A program made the translations under genes and the position numbers. Below are positions 37,452 to 45,870 of a stretch of 64,000 bases of DNA, piece after piece (within the stretch, counting starts at the first letter, position 1; each line of letters begins with the position of its first letter). This DNA comes from an uncultured beta proteobacterium. GTDB lineage: Bacteria; Pseudomonadota; Gammaproteobacteria; Burkholderiales; Burkholderiaceae_C. The stretch spans positions 23,528 through 87,527 of the forward strand of contig CAIMZI010000131.1 of assembly GCA_903845935.1 (NCBI GenBank). Direction: 5' to 3'. Below the pieces are notes generated by a model, which saw nothing but the letters and a program-made list of their open reading frames with translations, had not been told where the DNA came from and did not search any database.

Positions 37452-37697
37452 ATGGTGAACAACGTGACAGCCATGCCGAACCCATCCCAAATGAACCAGA
37501 TTGCCGAACGTGTGCAGCGCCTGTTGCTGCGCTATGCCGAGCTGCGCCGCACCAACGCTCTGCTGTCCAAGCAGTTGGGGCTGTTGGCGCTAGAGCGCGA
37601 TTCGCTGAAGTCGCGCCTGAGTGCAGCACGGTCCCGGGTCGACGCCCTGTTGGAACGTTTGCCCGAAAACAAGCCGGCGCAGAAGGACGTGCAATGA
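37452..37697 (+). CDS. Small coiled-coil protein, TIGR02449/ZapB-like
   Basis: 81 residues, nearly all one helix. Heptad pattern runs from IAERVQRLLLRYAELRRTN through QLGLLALERDSLKSRLSAARSRVDALLERL. Genes of this kind stand directly before zapA in many proteobacteria and are thought to assist cell division. The stop overlaps the zapA start (ATGA). The start is uncertain: ATG 37473 and 37494 are alternatives, and a TACAAT box at 37437-37442 would make the first ATG almost leaderless. Confidence 0.75.
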   Translation: MVNNVTAMPNPSQMNQIAERVQRLLLRYAELRRTNALLSKQLGLLALERDSLKSRLSAARSRVDALLERLPENKPAQKDVQ

Positions 37698-38014
37698 AGC
37701 AGCTCGAAGTTCAGATTATGGGACAGAGTTATTTATTGGGCTGCCCCGAGGGGGGCGACGCGCGTTTGCGCGAAGCGGTGCAGCGCGTGGACGAAGCCAT
37801 GTGCAGGATTCGTGACGCCAACAAGGTGCGCGCACGAGACCGCATCGCGGTGCTGGCGGCACTGAATCTGGCTTTTGACCTATCGGACAAGGCCGTGCCC
37901 GCCAACTTGCCCGCCGCAGACACGGAGGGAGCGACAGCCAAACTGAGCACGGACCTTGGCCAGCTACTGGCGCAACTGGACGAAGCGCTGAGCGAAGACG
38001 GTCAGTTGCTGTGA
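37694..38014 (+). CDS. zapA: Cell division protein ZapA
   Basis: 106 residues with the ZapA signature: MKQLEVQIMGQSYLLGCPEG, then EAVQRVDEAMCRIRDANKVRARDRIAVLAALNLAFDL, followed by a C-terminal coiled coil. ZapA binds FtsZ and bundles its filaments at the division site. An AAGGACG ribosome site lies 6 bp before the ATG. The gene is followed by the 6S RNA gene, an arrangement conserved in gamma- and betaproteobacteria. Confidence 0.92.
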   Translation: MKQLEVQIMGQSYLLGCPEGGDARLREAVQRVDEAMCRIRDANKVRARDRIAVLAALNLAFDLSDKAVPANLPAADTEGATAKLSTDLGQLLAQLDEALSEDGQLL

Positions 38015-38068
38015 GGCTGCGGCTCACTTAAAGCGTCCAAAATCGCTGTGCGGCCCAAGCGCAGCGCC

Positions 38069-38074
38069 TACAAT
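38069..38074 (+). promoter_or_regulatory. -10 box of the 6S RNA gene
   Basis: TACAAT lies 7 bp before the first base of the proposed RNA (38081). I see no strong -35 at the expected distance. Confidence 0.5.
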
Positions 38075-38080
38075 GACATG

Positions 38081-38253
38081 GTCTGCGAAGCCGCCGGGCT
38101 TTATATTTCCTTGTACCAATGCTCTTTGAGCAAGGGCTTGGAACATCGCCCAGCCAGCGTGATCATCTCGCGTTAGATGAACCCAAGGCCGGTGCTGACC
38201 TCGCCCACCTGAACCATGGTTCAGGATGCCGGTCCGGTGGCATTCGCAGACAC
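38081..38253 (+). ncRNA. ssrS: 6S RNA
   Basis: The ends pair as the 6S closing stem: GTCTGCGAA-GCCGCCGG at 38081-38097 with CCGGTGGC-A-TTCGCAGAC at 38235-38252 (17 pairs, one bulge, one G-U). The interior holds an open, imperfectly paired stretch and a hairpin CCTGAACCATGGTTCAGG (38209-38226), like the 3'-side helix of known 6S RNAs. Length about 172 nt and position after zapA both fit. 6S RNA binds the housekeeping RNA polymerase by mimicking an open promoter. Its last 33 bases overlap the 3' end of the opposing HD-GYP gene. Confidence 0.83.
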
Positions 38254-39498
38254 CTTTACCGCCTCAAAAAAGTAGCACATGCGATGGTGCGGCTGCAAAT
38301 AGTCCATTGCCGCAGCAGGTAGGCTGGAAGGTTTGAGGCTGCGGCGGATACTGGTGTTGGGTGTCTGCTCCAGGTCCAACAGCACAGCCTGGTGCCGCGG
38401 CAGGCCCGGCTCATGCACCAACAAGCGCGGCTTGAGTGGGCGCCCGGAATTGACAGACACCACAATGGCATGGCGCTCATCGTTGAGCTGCACCACCGAA
38501 CCCGGCGGATAGACACCCATCATCCGGATAAAGGAGCTCAGTGCCGCGCCATCAAAGCGCGTTTTCTGTTGCGAAAAAATCAGCGACAGTGCCTCGTGCG
38601 GCGTCATGGCCGCGTTGGCTTTCAAGGGATTGCACAGGCCGTCATAGCGATTGACCAGGGCCAGAATGCGCCCGCCGACGCTGATGGCATCGGACTTGAG
38701 CTGCAGCGGAAAACCGCTGCCATCCACCATTTCGTGATGCTGCGCTATCACCTGTATGGCTTGCGGACTAAGATTCATCAACTTGGCCAGACGCAGGCCT
38801 TGCGCCACATGCTCCTGGTAGACACGGTGTTCGGCGCTGGAAAAACTGTCGTCGGGCCTGCGCACACGCTCTGGCAGTTCGCTCTTGCCGACGTCGTGCA
38901 AAAAAGCGGCAAGGCCCAGATCGTCCAGTGCTGGCCCCTCCAATCCCATGGCACGTCCCAGCAGCAGGGAAATGACCGTCACGTTGACCGGATGCATGGC
39001 CGCCTTGTCACCGGCGACCTCGGTCAACAAACGAATCGCAATGTCACCCTGCTCTTGCATCTCGGCCACCAGTCGCTGCACCGTCTGCAAACCCAATTGC
39101 CCGGCTTGCATCGGTCGACTGTGCAGCAACTGCATCGTCTGCTGGTAATCGCGAACCGACTCGGCAAAGCGGAGCTTGCACAGCGCCAGGCTTTGCTGCT
39201 GAGCCGCCCGTTCATCCACGTGCTGCCGACCTGCCGCCTGTAAACCTGGGCCGGCTTGTGCACCGGGCACCGGTTCCACATCGGCAGTGGGTGGCTCATC
39301 CTCGGCCAAATCGCTTTGCGAGGGGATGCAGCGTATGCGCTTGACGCCTAAACCTTTGAGAACCTCAATTTGTCTGGCGCTGCTGATCTTGAATCGACTC
39401 GTGGCAAAGGGATGCGCCATCCAGCCCAGATCCAGATCGACAAAGAGTCCGATCCGCAGATCTTCCAATGCGACAAAATCGAAATCGTTTCTTTTCAT
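38221..39498 (-). CDS. HD-GYP domain protein, probable c-di-GMP phosphodiesterase
   Basis: 425 residues from ATG 39498 (a GTG at 39507 would add three). Residues about 5-60 match the DUF3391 domain often found before HD-GYP (LEDLRIGLFVDLDLGWMAHPF). The HD-GYP core has LAAFLHDVGKSELPE, the HHEMVDGSGFP motif (GFP instead of the usual GYP) and VGGRILALVNRYDGL. It should hydrolyse cyclic-di-GMP and so influence surface polysaccharide or motility. The last codons lie over the 6S RNA on the other strand. The gene is divergent from the DNA before pfkB with 134 bp between. Confidence 0.88.
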   Translation of the reverse strand: MKRNDFDFVALEDLRIGLFVDLDLGWMAHPFATSRFKISSARQIEVLKGLGVKRIRCIPSQSDLAEDEPPTADVEPVPGAQAGPGLQAAGRQHVDERAAQQQSLALCKLRFAESVRDYQQTMQLLHSRPMQAGQLGLQTVQRLVAEMQEQGDIAIRLLTEVAGDKAAMHPVNVTVISLLLGRAMGLEGPALDDLGLAAFLHDVGKSELPERVRRPDDSFSSAEHRVYQEHVAQGLRLAKLMNLSPQAIQVIAQHHEMVDGSGFPLQLKSDAISVGGRILALVNRYDGLCNPLKANAAMTPHEALSLIFSQQKTRFDGAALSSFIRMMGVYPPGSVVQLNDERHAIVVSVNSGRPLKPRLLVHEPGLPRHQAVLLDLEQTPNTSIRRSLKPSSLPAAAMDYLQPHHRMCYFFEAVKVSANATGPAS

Positions 39499-39632
39499 AT
39501 AACCCACTTGACACCGACAGCCTTTGCGGATTGTTCGGTGAGCGCCCTGGGTTCATTATGGCCTCGAATCTTGAATTTTTAATGACGCAGCTCAGCCGTT
39601 CATGTCAGACAGGCGACGCTGTCAACAAGCAC

Positions 39633-40595
39633 TCAGAGTGGCAGCATAAGGTCCTCAAACTGGTCCAGACAGCGCACCTGTTTGAGCAGCTCCAGCACCT
39701 GGGCCATGTCGCCCAAGCCACTGCCGGTACTCAACAAGGTGGCGGTGGCACAGGCAACCCCTTTGGCAAAGGCCTGTACCGCTGTTTCGCCCGCAGCCAG
39801 GGCCCACACCATGCCGGCGACAAAACTGTCACCGGCTCCCACGGCGCTGTGCACCACCACTTGCAGCGGCGGTGCGTACCAGACCCCTTCCCCAGTGGCC
39901 AGCAGAGCGCCCATTTCGCCCATGGAGACCACCACCATGCGCGCCTTGCCCTGTTGAACCCATTCGCAGGCCGTATCGCGCACGGCGTACAGACTATCCA
40001 ATGCCTTGCCCGTCTCATCACGCAACTCGTGCAAACTGGGCTTGGCCAGGTACACGCCCTGCGCCAGCGCGGCCGCCAGTGGCTCGCCGGAGGTATCTAC
40101 GATGAGCGAACCCTGGGCGGCCTGCACCACCCGTGCGAGGCGGGCAAAAAAGTCCACGGGAACGCCAGGCGGCAGACTGCCACTGGCCACCACCAGGGCC
40201 TGCGGTTCACACAGATTGCCGATTTCCAGCAGCGCGGCTTCCCACTCGTCGGTGCTGATTTCCGGGCCGGGCAAGACAAAGCGGAATTCGTGACCAGTGC
40301 TGCGCTCCAGAATCGTGAAGCTCTCGCGTGGCGAGCCGCTGATTCCAAACGGGTGGCAGGGCACGCCCTCCTGTTGCAACAAGGAAAACAGCATGCGCCC
40401 GGTGCTGTGTCCCGCCGTATAAAACGCCAGCACATCGGCCCCCAGGCGATGCAGCTCGCGCGCCACATTCACCCCTCCACCGCCGGCACGCCGTTGCATG
40501 GGTTCACAGCGCAGCTTGCTGGTGTGGCGCATTTCCTCGACGGCAGTAGACACGTCCAACGCCGGATTCATGGTGATGGTGAGTAATTTTGTCAT
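39633..40595 (-). CDS. PfkB-family hexose-phosphate kinase
   Basis: 320 residues from ATG 40595 (MTKLLTITMNPALDVS), the start seen in 6-phosphofructokinase II and 1-phosphofructokinase. AGGGGVNVARELHRLG is the first PfkB signature, and SAVGAGDSFVAGMVWAL is the second, with the catalytic aspartate. KPSLHEL is the usual KPNxxE-like segment. It phosphorylates fructose-6-phosphate, fructose-1-phosphate or tagatose-6-phosphate; the sequence does not settle which. It sits downstream of the phaB terminator and so probably has its own promoter. Confidence 0.87.
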   Translation of the reverse strand: MTKLLTITMNPALDVSTAVEEMRHTSKLRCEPMQRRAGGGGVNVARELHRLGADVLAFYTAGHSTGRMLFSLLQQEGVPCHPFGISGSPRESFTILERSTGHEFRFVLPGPEISTDEWEAALLEIGNLCEPQALVVASGSLPPGVPVDFFARLARVVQAAQGSLIVDTSGEPLAAALAQGVYLAKPSLHELRDETGKALDSLYAVRDTACEWVQQGKARMVVVSMGEMGALLATGEGVWYAPPLQVVVHSAVGAGDSFVAGMVWALAAGETAVQAFAKGVACATATLLSTGSGLGDMAQVLELLKQVRCLDQFEDLMLPL

Positions 40596-40620
40596 GGCAA
40601 AAAGGTTATCACAGCCGCAC

Positions 40621-40657
40621 AAAAAAACCCTGCACTCGATCAAGAGTGCAGGGTTTT
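40621..40657 (-). terminator. Intrinsic terminator of the pha operon
   Basis: On the minus strand a perfect 10-bp stem, CCCTGCACTC-N6-GAGTGCAGGG, is followed by seven T. It lies 36 bp after the phaB stop. Confidence 0.9.
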
Positions 40658-40692
40658 GACTTGCAAGGCAGCGGAATCAAGCGCCGCGGAAA

Positions 40693-41430
40693 TTAACCCA
40701 TGTGCAAGCCACCGTTGACCGCGAAGTCGGCACCGGTGGAGTAGCTGCCATCATCGGACGCCAACCAGGCGATGATGGAGGCAATCTCGCTGGGTTCGCC
40801 CAGGCGCTTGACCGGCACGGTAGCGACAATCTTGGCCAACACGTCCTCGCGAATGGCCTTGACCATGTCGGTGCCAATATAGCCGGGGCTGACGGTGTTG
40901 ACCGTCACGCCCTTGTTGGCCAACTCTTGAGCCAAAGCCATGGTAAAACCGTGCATACCGGCCTTGGCAGCCGAGTAGTTGGTTTGACCGGCCTGGCCCT
41001 TGGCACCGTTGACCGACGAAATATTGATGATCCGGCCCCAGCCCTTTTCAACCATATCGCCCACCACCTGCTTGGTGACGTTGAACATGGAGTTCAGGTT
41101 GGTCTCAATCACAGCGTCCCAGTCTTCGCGCGACATCTTGATGAACATTCGGTCACGGGTAATGCCGGCGTTGTTCACCAGCAGGTCAATCGTTCCGTGA
41201 TCGGCCTTGGTCTTGGTGAAGGCTTCCACGGTGGAATCCCAATCACCCACATTGCCGGCCGAAGCGTAAAAGGTGAAGCCCAGCGCAGCCTGCTCGGCAA
41301 TCCACTTGGCGTGGTCACGGGTGGGGCCGCAGCCGGCGATGACCTTAAAGCCCTCTTTGTGCAGGCGCTGGCAGATGGCGGTACCAATTCCACCCATGCC
41401 GCCGGTGACGTACGCTACTTTTTGACTCAT
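40693..41430 (-). CDS. phaB: Acetoacetyl-CoA reductase
   Basis: 245 residues from ATG 41430 (MSQKVAYVTGGMGGIG); AAGGAGAT lies 7 bp upstream. It is an SDR enzyme with the NADPH motif TGGMGGIG, NNAGITRD, and the catalytic S-Y-K (INISSVNG and NYSAAKAG). The family reduces acetoacetyl-CoA to (R)-3-hydroxybutyryl-CoA for polyhydroxybutyrate. It is the last gene of phaCAB, 42 bp after phaA, and is followed by a strong terminator. Confidence 0.95.
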   Translation of the reverse strand: MSQKVAYVTGGMGGIGTAICQRLHKEGFKVIAGCGPTRDHAKWIAEQAALGFTFYASAGNVGDWDSTVEAFTKTKADHGTIDLLVNNAGITRDRMFIKMSREDWDAVIETNLNSMFNVTKQVVGDMVEKGWGRIINISSVNGAKGQAGQTNYSAAKAGMHGFTMALAQELANKGVTVNTVSPGYIGTDMVKAIREDVLAKIVATVPVKRLGEPSEIASIIAWLASDDGSYSTGADFAVNGGLHMG

Positions 41431-41472
41431 GACTATCTCCTTTTTTGATACGGACTCAAACACACTTACAAA

Positions 41473-42651
41473 TTAACGCTCGATGGTCAGGGCCACGCCC
41501 ATGCCGCCACCGATACACAAACTGGCAATGCCCTTCTTGGCGTCGCGCCGCTGCATCTCATGCAGCAGGGTCACCAGAATGCGGCAACCGGACGCGCCGA
41601 TCGGGTGGCCGATGGCAATGGCACCACCGTTCACATTGATCTTGGAGGTATCCCAGCCCATTTGCTGATTCACAGCGCAGGCCTGGGCCGCAAAGGCTTC
41701 ATTGATTTCCAGCAGATCCAGGTCTTGCGCGTTCCAACCGGCGCGCGCCAGAGCCTTTTGCGAGGCGGACACCGGGCCCATGCCCATCAGGGCCGGGTCC
41801 AATCCGCTAGTTGCAAAGCTGGCAATGCGGCCCATGGGCGTCAGACCCAGAGCGGCGGCCTTTTTGGCGGTCATCACCATCACGGCGGCGGCGCCGTCAT
41901 TGATGCCGGAGGCATTGCCCGCGGTGACGCTACCAGCCTTGTCGAAGGCGGGACGCAAACCGGCCAACACGTCGGCCGTGGACTTGCGGTTGATGAACTC
42001 GTCGGCAGAAACGACGATTGGGTCACCCTTTTTCTGGGCGATGCTGAAGGGCACGATTTCGTCCACGAACTTGCCAGCGTCCTGCGCTGCCGCAGCCTTG
42101 TGCTGGCTGGCCAGGGCCAACGCGTCCTGCATCTCGCGGGTGATGCTATAGGCCTTGGCCACGTTCTCGGCGGTAATGCCCATGTGGTACTGGTTGTAAA
42201 CGTCCCACAGGCCATCCACAATCATGGAGTCGATCATTTTCCAATCGCCCATGCGCTGGCCGTCACGGCTGCCGAGCAACACGTGAGGCGAGGCGCTCAT
42301 GTTTTCCTGGCCACCGGCGATCACGATTTCGCTGTCGCCCCAGGCCACGGCCTGGGCTGCCAGCATCACGGCCTTGAGGCCTGAGCCACACACGGCGTTG
42401 ATGGTCAGAGCCGGGGTTTCCTTGGCGATGCCGCTTTTCAGCAGTGACTGGCGGGCCGGATTCTGGCCCTGTCCAGCTGCCAGCACCTGGCCCAGAATGA
42501 CTTCGCCAATCTGATCCGCACCCAGCCCAGTGCGTGCCAGCAGGCTTTTGATCACGCTGGCCCCCAGCTCGGGCGCGGGTACTTTGGCCAGCGCGCCGCC
42601 AAATTTACCGACGGCGGTGCGTGCGGCTGAAACGATAACGATGTCTTCCAT
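41473..42651 (-). CDS. phaA: Acetyl-CoA acetyltransferase (biosynthetic thiolase)
   Basis: 392 residues from ATG 42651 (MEDIVIVSAARTAVGKFGG). Thiolase active-site residues are visible: the nucleophile cysteine in INAVCGSGLKAVM, histidine in GGAIAIGHPIGASGCRI and the second cysteine in SLCIGGGMG. It condenses two acetyl-CoA to acetoacetyl-CoA, the first step of polyhydroxybutyrate synthesis. It lies 44 bp after phaC in the same operon. Confidence 0.96.
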   Translation of the reverse strand: MEDIVIVSAARTAVGKFGGALAKVPAPELGASVIKSLLARTGLGADQIGEVILGQVLAAGQGQNPARQSLLKSGIAKETPALTINAVCGSGLKAVMLAAQAVAWGDSEIVIAGGQENMSASPHVLLGSRDGQRMGDWKMIDSMIVDGLWDVYNQYHMGITAENVAKAYSITREMQDALALASQHKAAAAQDAGKFVDEIVPFSIAQKKGDPIVVSADEFINRKSTADVLAGLRPAFDKAGSVTAGNASGINDGAAAVMVMTAKKAAALGLTPMGRIASFATSGLDPALMGMGPVSASQKALARAGWNAQDLDLLEINEAFAAQACAVNQQMGWDTSKINVNGGAIAIGHPIGASGCRILVTLLHEMQRRDAKKGIASLCIGGGMGVALTIER

Positions 42652-42695
42652 GGTCCCTGTCTCCAATTGAGTGTGAATTGCGTACGTTTAAAAAA

Positions 42696-44423
42696 TTAAG
42701 CCCTGGCCTTGACGTAGCTGCCAGGTGCGGGCATCAGCGCCTTGAACTTGCCTTTACCATAGGTCTTCGGGGCTGCAATCTGCTTGCCGGCCTGGCCCTT
42801 GAGCCAGTGCGACCAGTCGGTCCACCAGCTGCCCGCATGTTCCTCGGCTCCGGCAATCCAGTCCTCGGCGCTAGTCGGCAGCTTGCCATCGGCACGAATC
42901 CAATGGCTGCGCTTGTTCTTGGCGGGTGGGTTGATGACACCGGCAATATGGCCCGACGCACCCATGACAAAGCGCTTCTTTCCAGGCAGCACCTGGGTGG
43001 ATGCATAGGAGCCGCCAATCGGCACGATATGGTCTTCGCGCGAACCGTAAATATAAAAAGGAATATCCACCTTTTGCATGTCAATCTTCTGACCGCAGAC
43101 CGTGACCGCACCCGGCTTGATGAGCTTGTTTTCCAGATAGGTATTGCGCAGATACCATGCGTAATACGGGCCGGGCAGATTGGTGCTGTCGGAGTTCCAG
43201 TACAGCAGGTCAAAGGGCGGCGGCGTCTCGCCCTTGAGGTAGTTGCCCACCACGTAGTTCCAGACCAGGTCATTGGGACGCAAAAAGCTGAAGGTGCTGG
43301 CCAAATCGCCGCCCTTCATCAACCCGCCCTTGCCGAGTTCTTTTTCGCGGTATTGGACAAAGGATTCGTCAATGAACACATCCAGAATGCCGGTGTCGGT
43401 AAAGTCCAGCAAGGTGGTCAGCAGCGTGGCGCTAGCCACCGGCTTTTCGCCGCGTGCGGCCAGCACCGCCAGCGCCGTGCTGAGCATGGTGCCGCCTACA
43501 CAAAAGCCCAGCGCGTTGATGCTCTCTGCACCGGTGATCTCCTGGGTGACGGTGATGGCCTTGATGACCGCATCTTCGATGTAGTTGTCCCAGGTCTTGT
43601 GACCCAGCGAGGCATCCGGATTGCGCCAGCTCACCACGAAGGTGCGATGGCCCTCGGCCACGGCGTAGCGGATCAGTGAGTTTTCGGGCTGCAGGTCGAG
43701 AATGTAGAACTTGTTGATGCAAGGGGGCACCAGCAAAAAGGGCTTTTCAAAGACCTTGGCGGTCAGCGGCTTGTATTCGATGAGCTGAAACAACTCGCTC
43801 TCGAAGACCACGGCACCCTCGGTGGTGGCCACGTTCTTGCCGACCTCAAACAGGCTTTCATCCGTCATCGACACATGACCTTGCTGGATGTCATGCACCA
43901 GGTTCTTGACGCCCTTGGCAATGCTTTCGCCCTTGCTGTCAATGGCCTTCTTCTGCGCCTCTGCATTGAAGGCCAGGAAGTTGCTAGGCGCGGCAGCAGC
44001 CACCCACTGCTCGACGGCAAAGCGGATGCGGCTTCGGGTCTTGACGTCGGCCTCCACCGCATCGGCCAGGCCCATCAGAGTGCGGGAATTCAGCATATAG
44101 ACAGCGGCGGCGTAGCCGGCCATCGGATTGTCGTTCCAGGCGGCGTCGGCAAAACGGCGGTCGCCGCTCAGCTTGGGCGGCTTAAAGCCCTCGGAAAACA
44201 GACTCAAGGCCTCTTTCGAATAGCACTGCTGCAGCTCTTTGAGCTTGTCGGGTGAGAAGTGAATGTCCGGTGACTTGCCCGGCAGCTTGTCCATGCCAGG
44301 CATACCAGCGGCTCCAAGGTCCATGGTCTTGAACGATTCCAGCGCCTTGGTCCAGCCTTCGCTCAAGGCCACTTGAAACTGCTGAGCTGCCTGGTTCCAG
44401 AATTCGGGGGAGTTTTGCGTCAC
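42696..44423 (-). CDS. phaC: Class I polyhydroxyalkanoate synthase
   Basis: 575 residues from GTG 44423, with AAAGGTGA just upstream. The lipase-like box G-F-C308-V-G-G-T carries the catalytic cysteine. The aspartate in YGSREDHIVP and the histidine in GASGHIAGV complete the triad. KPLLV and PPCINKFYILDL(Q)P precede the fold, as in Cupriavidus PhaC. It polymerises (R)-3-hydroxyacyl-CoA into storage granules. Length is usual for class I (about 560-600). No phasin or phaR gene is adjacent in this window. Confidence 0.96.
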   Translation of the reverse strand: MTQNSPEFWNQAAQQFQVALSEGWTKALESFKTMDLGAAGMPGMDKLPGKSPDIHFSPDKLKELQQCYSKEALSLFSEGFKPPKLSGDRRFADAAWNDNPMAGYAAAVYMLNSRTLMGLADAVEADVKTRSRIRFAVEQWVAAAAPSNFLAFNAEAQKKAIDSKGESIAKGVKNLVHDIQQGHVSMTDESLFEVGKNVATTEGAVVFESELFQLIEYKPLTAKVFEKPFLLVPPCINKFYILDLQPENSLIRYAVAEGHRTFVVSWRNPDASLGHKTWDNYIEDAVIKAITVTQEITGAESINALGFCVGGTMLSTALAVLAARGEKPVASATLLTTLLDFTDTGILDVFIDESFVQYREKELGKGGLMKGGDLASTFSFLRPNDLVWNYVVGNYLKGETPPPFDLLYWNSDSTNLPGPYYAWYLRNTYLENKLIKPGAVTVCGQKIDMQKVDIPFYIYGSREDHIVPIGGSYASTQVLPGKKRFVMGASGHIAGVINPPAKNKRSHWIRADGKLPTSAEDWIAGAEEHAGSWWTDWSHWLKGQAGKQIAAPKTYGKGKFKALMPAPGSYVKARA

Positions 44424-44440
44424 GTCGTCACCTTTGAATG

Positions 44441-44456
44441 CGTTCTCTTTAGAACG
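44441..44456. promoter_or_regulatory. Inverted repeat upstream of phaC
   Basis: CGTTCT-CTTT-AGAACG (6-bp arms) lies 18 bp before the phaC start, in the 89-bp divergent gap shared with the small membrane-protein gene. It could be an operator or part of the 5' leader. Confidence 0.3.
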
Positions 44457-44512
44457 TTAGTATCTCAGCTTGTTGGTTCAATTTTCCTTACAAAAACCTA
44501 TCCGAAACCCTT

Positions 44513-44809
44513 ATGTACATCGTTCCGATTGCCTGGCTGTATGTGGCCCTGATGATGAGTGTGGCCGAGGCCACCAATAGCAACGGCACGGTTCTGGGTG
44601 CGATCGTCACCTTTGTGTTGTATGGCCTGCTGCCGATGGGCTTGATGCTCTACATCATGGGCACGCCCGCTCGCAAACGGGCCTTGCGTGCGCGCCAGGA
44701 ACTGGAACGGGCAGAATTCGAAGCGGCAGCGCAGCAGCTAGCCGACGCGCCAGATGCAGGCGCCCAGGCGGCCGCTGACAGCGTCGCGCCGGTGCGAAAA
44801 GAAGCGTGA
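44513..44809 (+). CDS. Conserved small membrane protein
   Basis: 98 residues: two hydrophobic segments (about 3-19 and 28-50) joined by a short polar turn, then a basic stretch (TPARKRALRARQ) and an alanine-rich, charged helix to the end. The positive-inside rule places both ends in the cytoplasm. Small proteins of this shape are common in Burkholderiales without known function. The last 72 bp overlap the 3' end of pgeF on the opposite strand. Confidence 0.72.
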   Translation: MYIVPIAWLYVALMMSVAEATNSNGTVLGAIVTFVLYGLLPMGLMLYIMGTPARKRALRARQELERAEFEAAAQQLADAPDAGAQAAADSVAPVRKEA

Positions 44810-45517
44810 GGGGTTGGCCACGGTACACCAGTCTTGACTGCCGTCGTTGCCGTAAATGGCGGTCACACCCAGCGCGGTCAAACGCTGACGCGCCAGTTGC
44901 GGCAGATCGGCCAACCACTTATCCGGACCATGAGGGCTAAAACATGGTGCTGCCTGAGGTGCGTCGGCAACAAAGGCGGCGCGAACCTCCTCGCCCACCT
45001 CAAACGCGCTAGGCCCTATGCAAGGACCAAGCCAGGCCATCAAGCCCTGCGTAGTCACAGCAGCGCGCTCGCACAAACTAGAGGACGCGCGCTCCAGCAC
45101 GCCTTGGCCATAAGCGCCCAACAGTCCACGCCAGCCGGCATGCGCCGCAGCCACGCCATGCCCCTGCGCATCACAAAACAGCACGGGCAGGCAGTCGGCC
45201 ACCATCACGGTACAGGCCAGCCCGATGTCCGTGGTGATGGCACCATCCGCCTCCATGCCGTCTGGAGATTGCGCGTCGATGGCGGCAATGTGCATTCCAT
45301 GCACCTGGTTTAGAAACACGGCACGCACGCCGACCGCCGCCTGCAGTTGCTGGCGGTTGCTGTACACAGCATGCGGGTCGTCGCCCACATGCAGGCCCAG
45401 GTTCAGACCGGCATAACGGCCAATCGACTGTCCGCCACTGCGGCTGGTGCACAGTGCTCGCACATTGGGGGGTGCGGGCCAGTCGGGTACCAGCCAATCG
45501 AATTCAGATATTTGCAT
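44738..45517 (-). CDS. pgeF: PgeF/YfiH family peptidoglycan-editing laccase-domain protein
   Basis: 259 residues from ATG 45517 (MQISEFDWLVPDWPAP). Family motifs: LCTSRSGG, the histidine in LNQVHGMH, VMVADCLPVLFCD with the metal cysteine, and AAAHAGWRGLLG with the second histidine, then LGPCIGP. PgeF-type proteins remove wrongly built muropeptide precursors (L-Ser for L-Ala) and are also reported as copper/zinc polyphenol oxidases or purine-nucleoside enzymes. The 3' end overlaps the converging small membrane-protein gene. Confidence 0.9.
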   Translation of the reverse strand: MQISEFDWLVPDWPAPPNVRALCTSRSGGQSIGRYAGLNLGLHVGDDPHAVYSNRQQLQAAVGVRAVFLNQVHGMHIAAIDAQSPDGMEADGAITTDIGLACTVMVADCLPVLFCDAQGHGVAAAHAGWRGLLGAYGQGVLERASSSLCERAAVTTQGLMAWLGPCIGPSAFEVGEEVRAAFVADAPQAAPCFSPHGPDKWLADLPQLARQRLTALGVTAIYGNDGSQDWCTVANPSRFFSHRRDAVSGRLGACIWRVG

Positions 45518-45567
45518 AGCCACAGCATAATCTGAGCTCCTATCCCTCAAGCAGCTATGGAGCGCCC

Positions 45568-45870
45568 ATGATTCTCGAATTGGCAGACATCCGCATTCAC
45601 CCCGGCCAGAACGCCGCATTTGAAGAGGCAATTGCACGCGGCCTGCGCGATGTCATCGCACAGGCCAAGGGCTTTCAGGGCTTCAAACTCAACCGGGGCA
45701 TTGAAAGTGCCGAGCGCTATGTGCTGCAAATCTTTTGGACAACGCTGGAAAACCACACCATCGATTTCCGCCAGTCTGAGGCCTTTACCCAATGGCGCGG
45801 CATTGTCGGACCCTTTTTTGCAGCGGCTCCAGTGGTGGAGCACTTTGATTTACTGGCCAAATCGGACTGA
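45568..45870 (+). CDS. ABM-type monooxygenase-like protein
   Basis: 100 residues, ferredoxin-like alpha/beta fold of the antibiotic-biosynthesis-monooxygenase superfamily: MILELADIRIHPGQNAAFEEAI, GFQGFKLNRGIESAERYVLQIFWTTLENHTIDFR, and FFAAAPVVEHF. Such small proteins include haem-degrading and quinol monooxygenases, but many have no known substrate. It overlaps the NUDIX gene by 1 nt (TGATG) and is probably co-translated with it. Confidence 0.82.
   Translation: MILELADIRIHPGQNAAFEEAIARGLRDVIAQAKGFQGFKLNRGIESAERYVLQIFWTTLENHTIDFRQSEAFTQWRGIVGPFFAAAPVVEHFDLLAKSD

Noticed and set aside
37735..37760. CCCCGAGGGGGGC in zapA as another copy of the palindromic repeat
   Set aside because: The bases encode the conserved LGCPEGGDARL of ZapA, and the rest of the element is absent.
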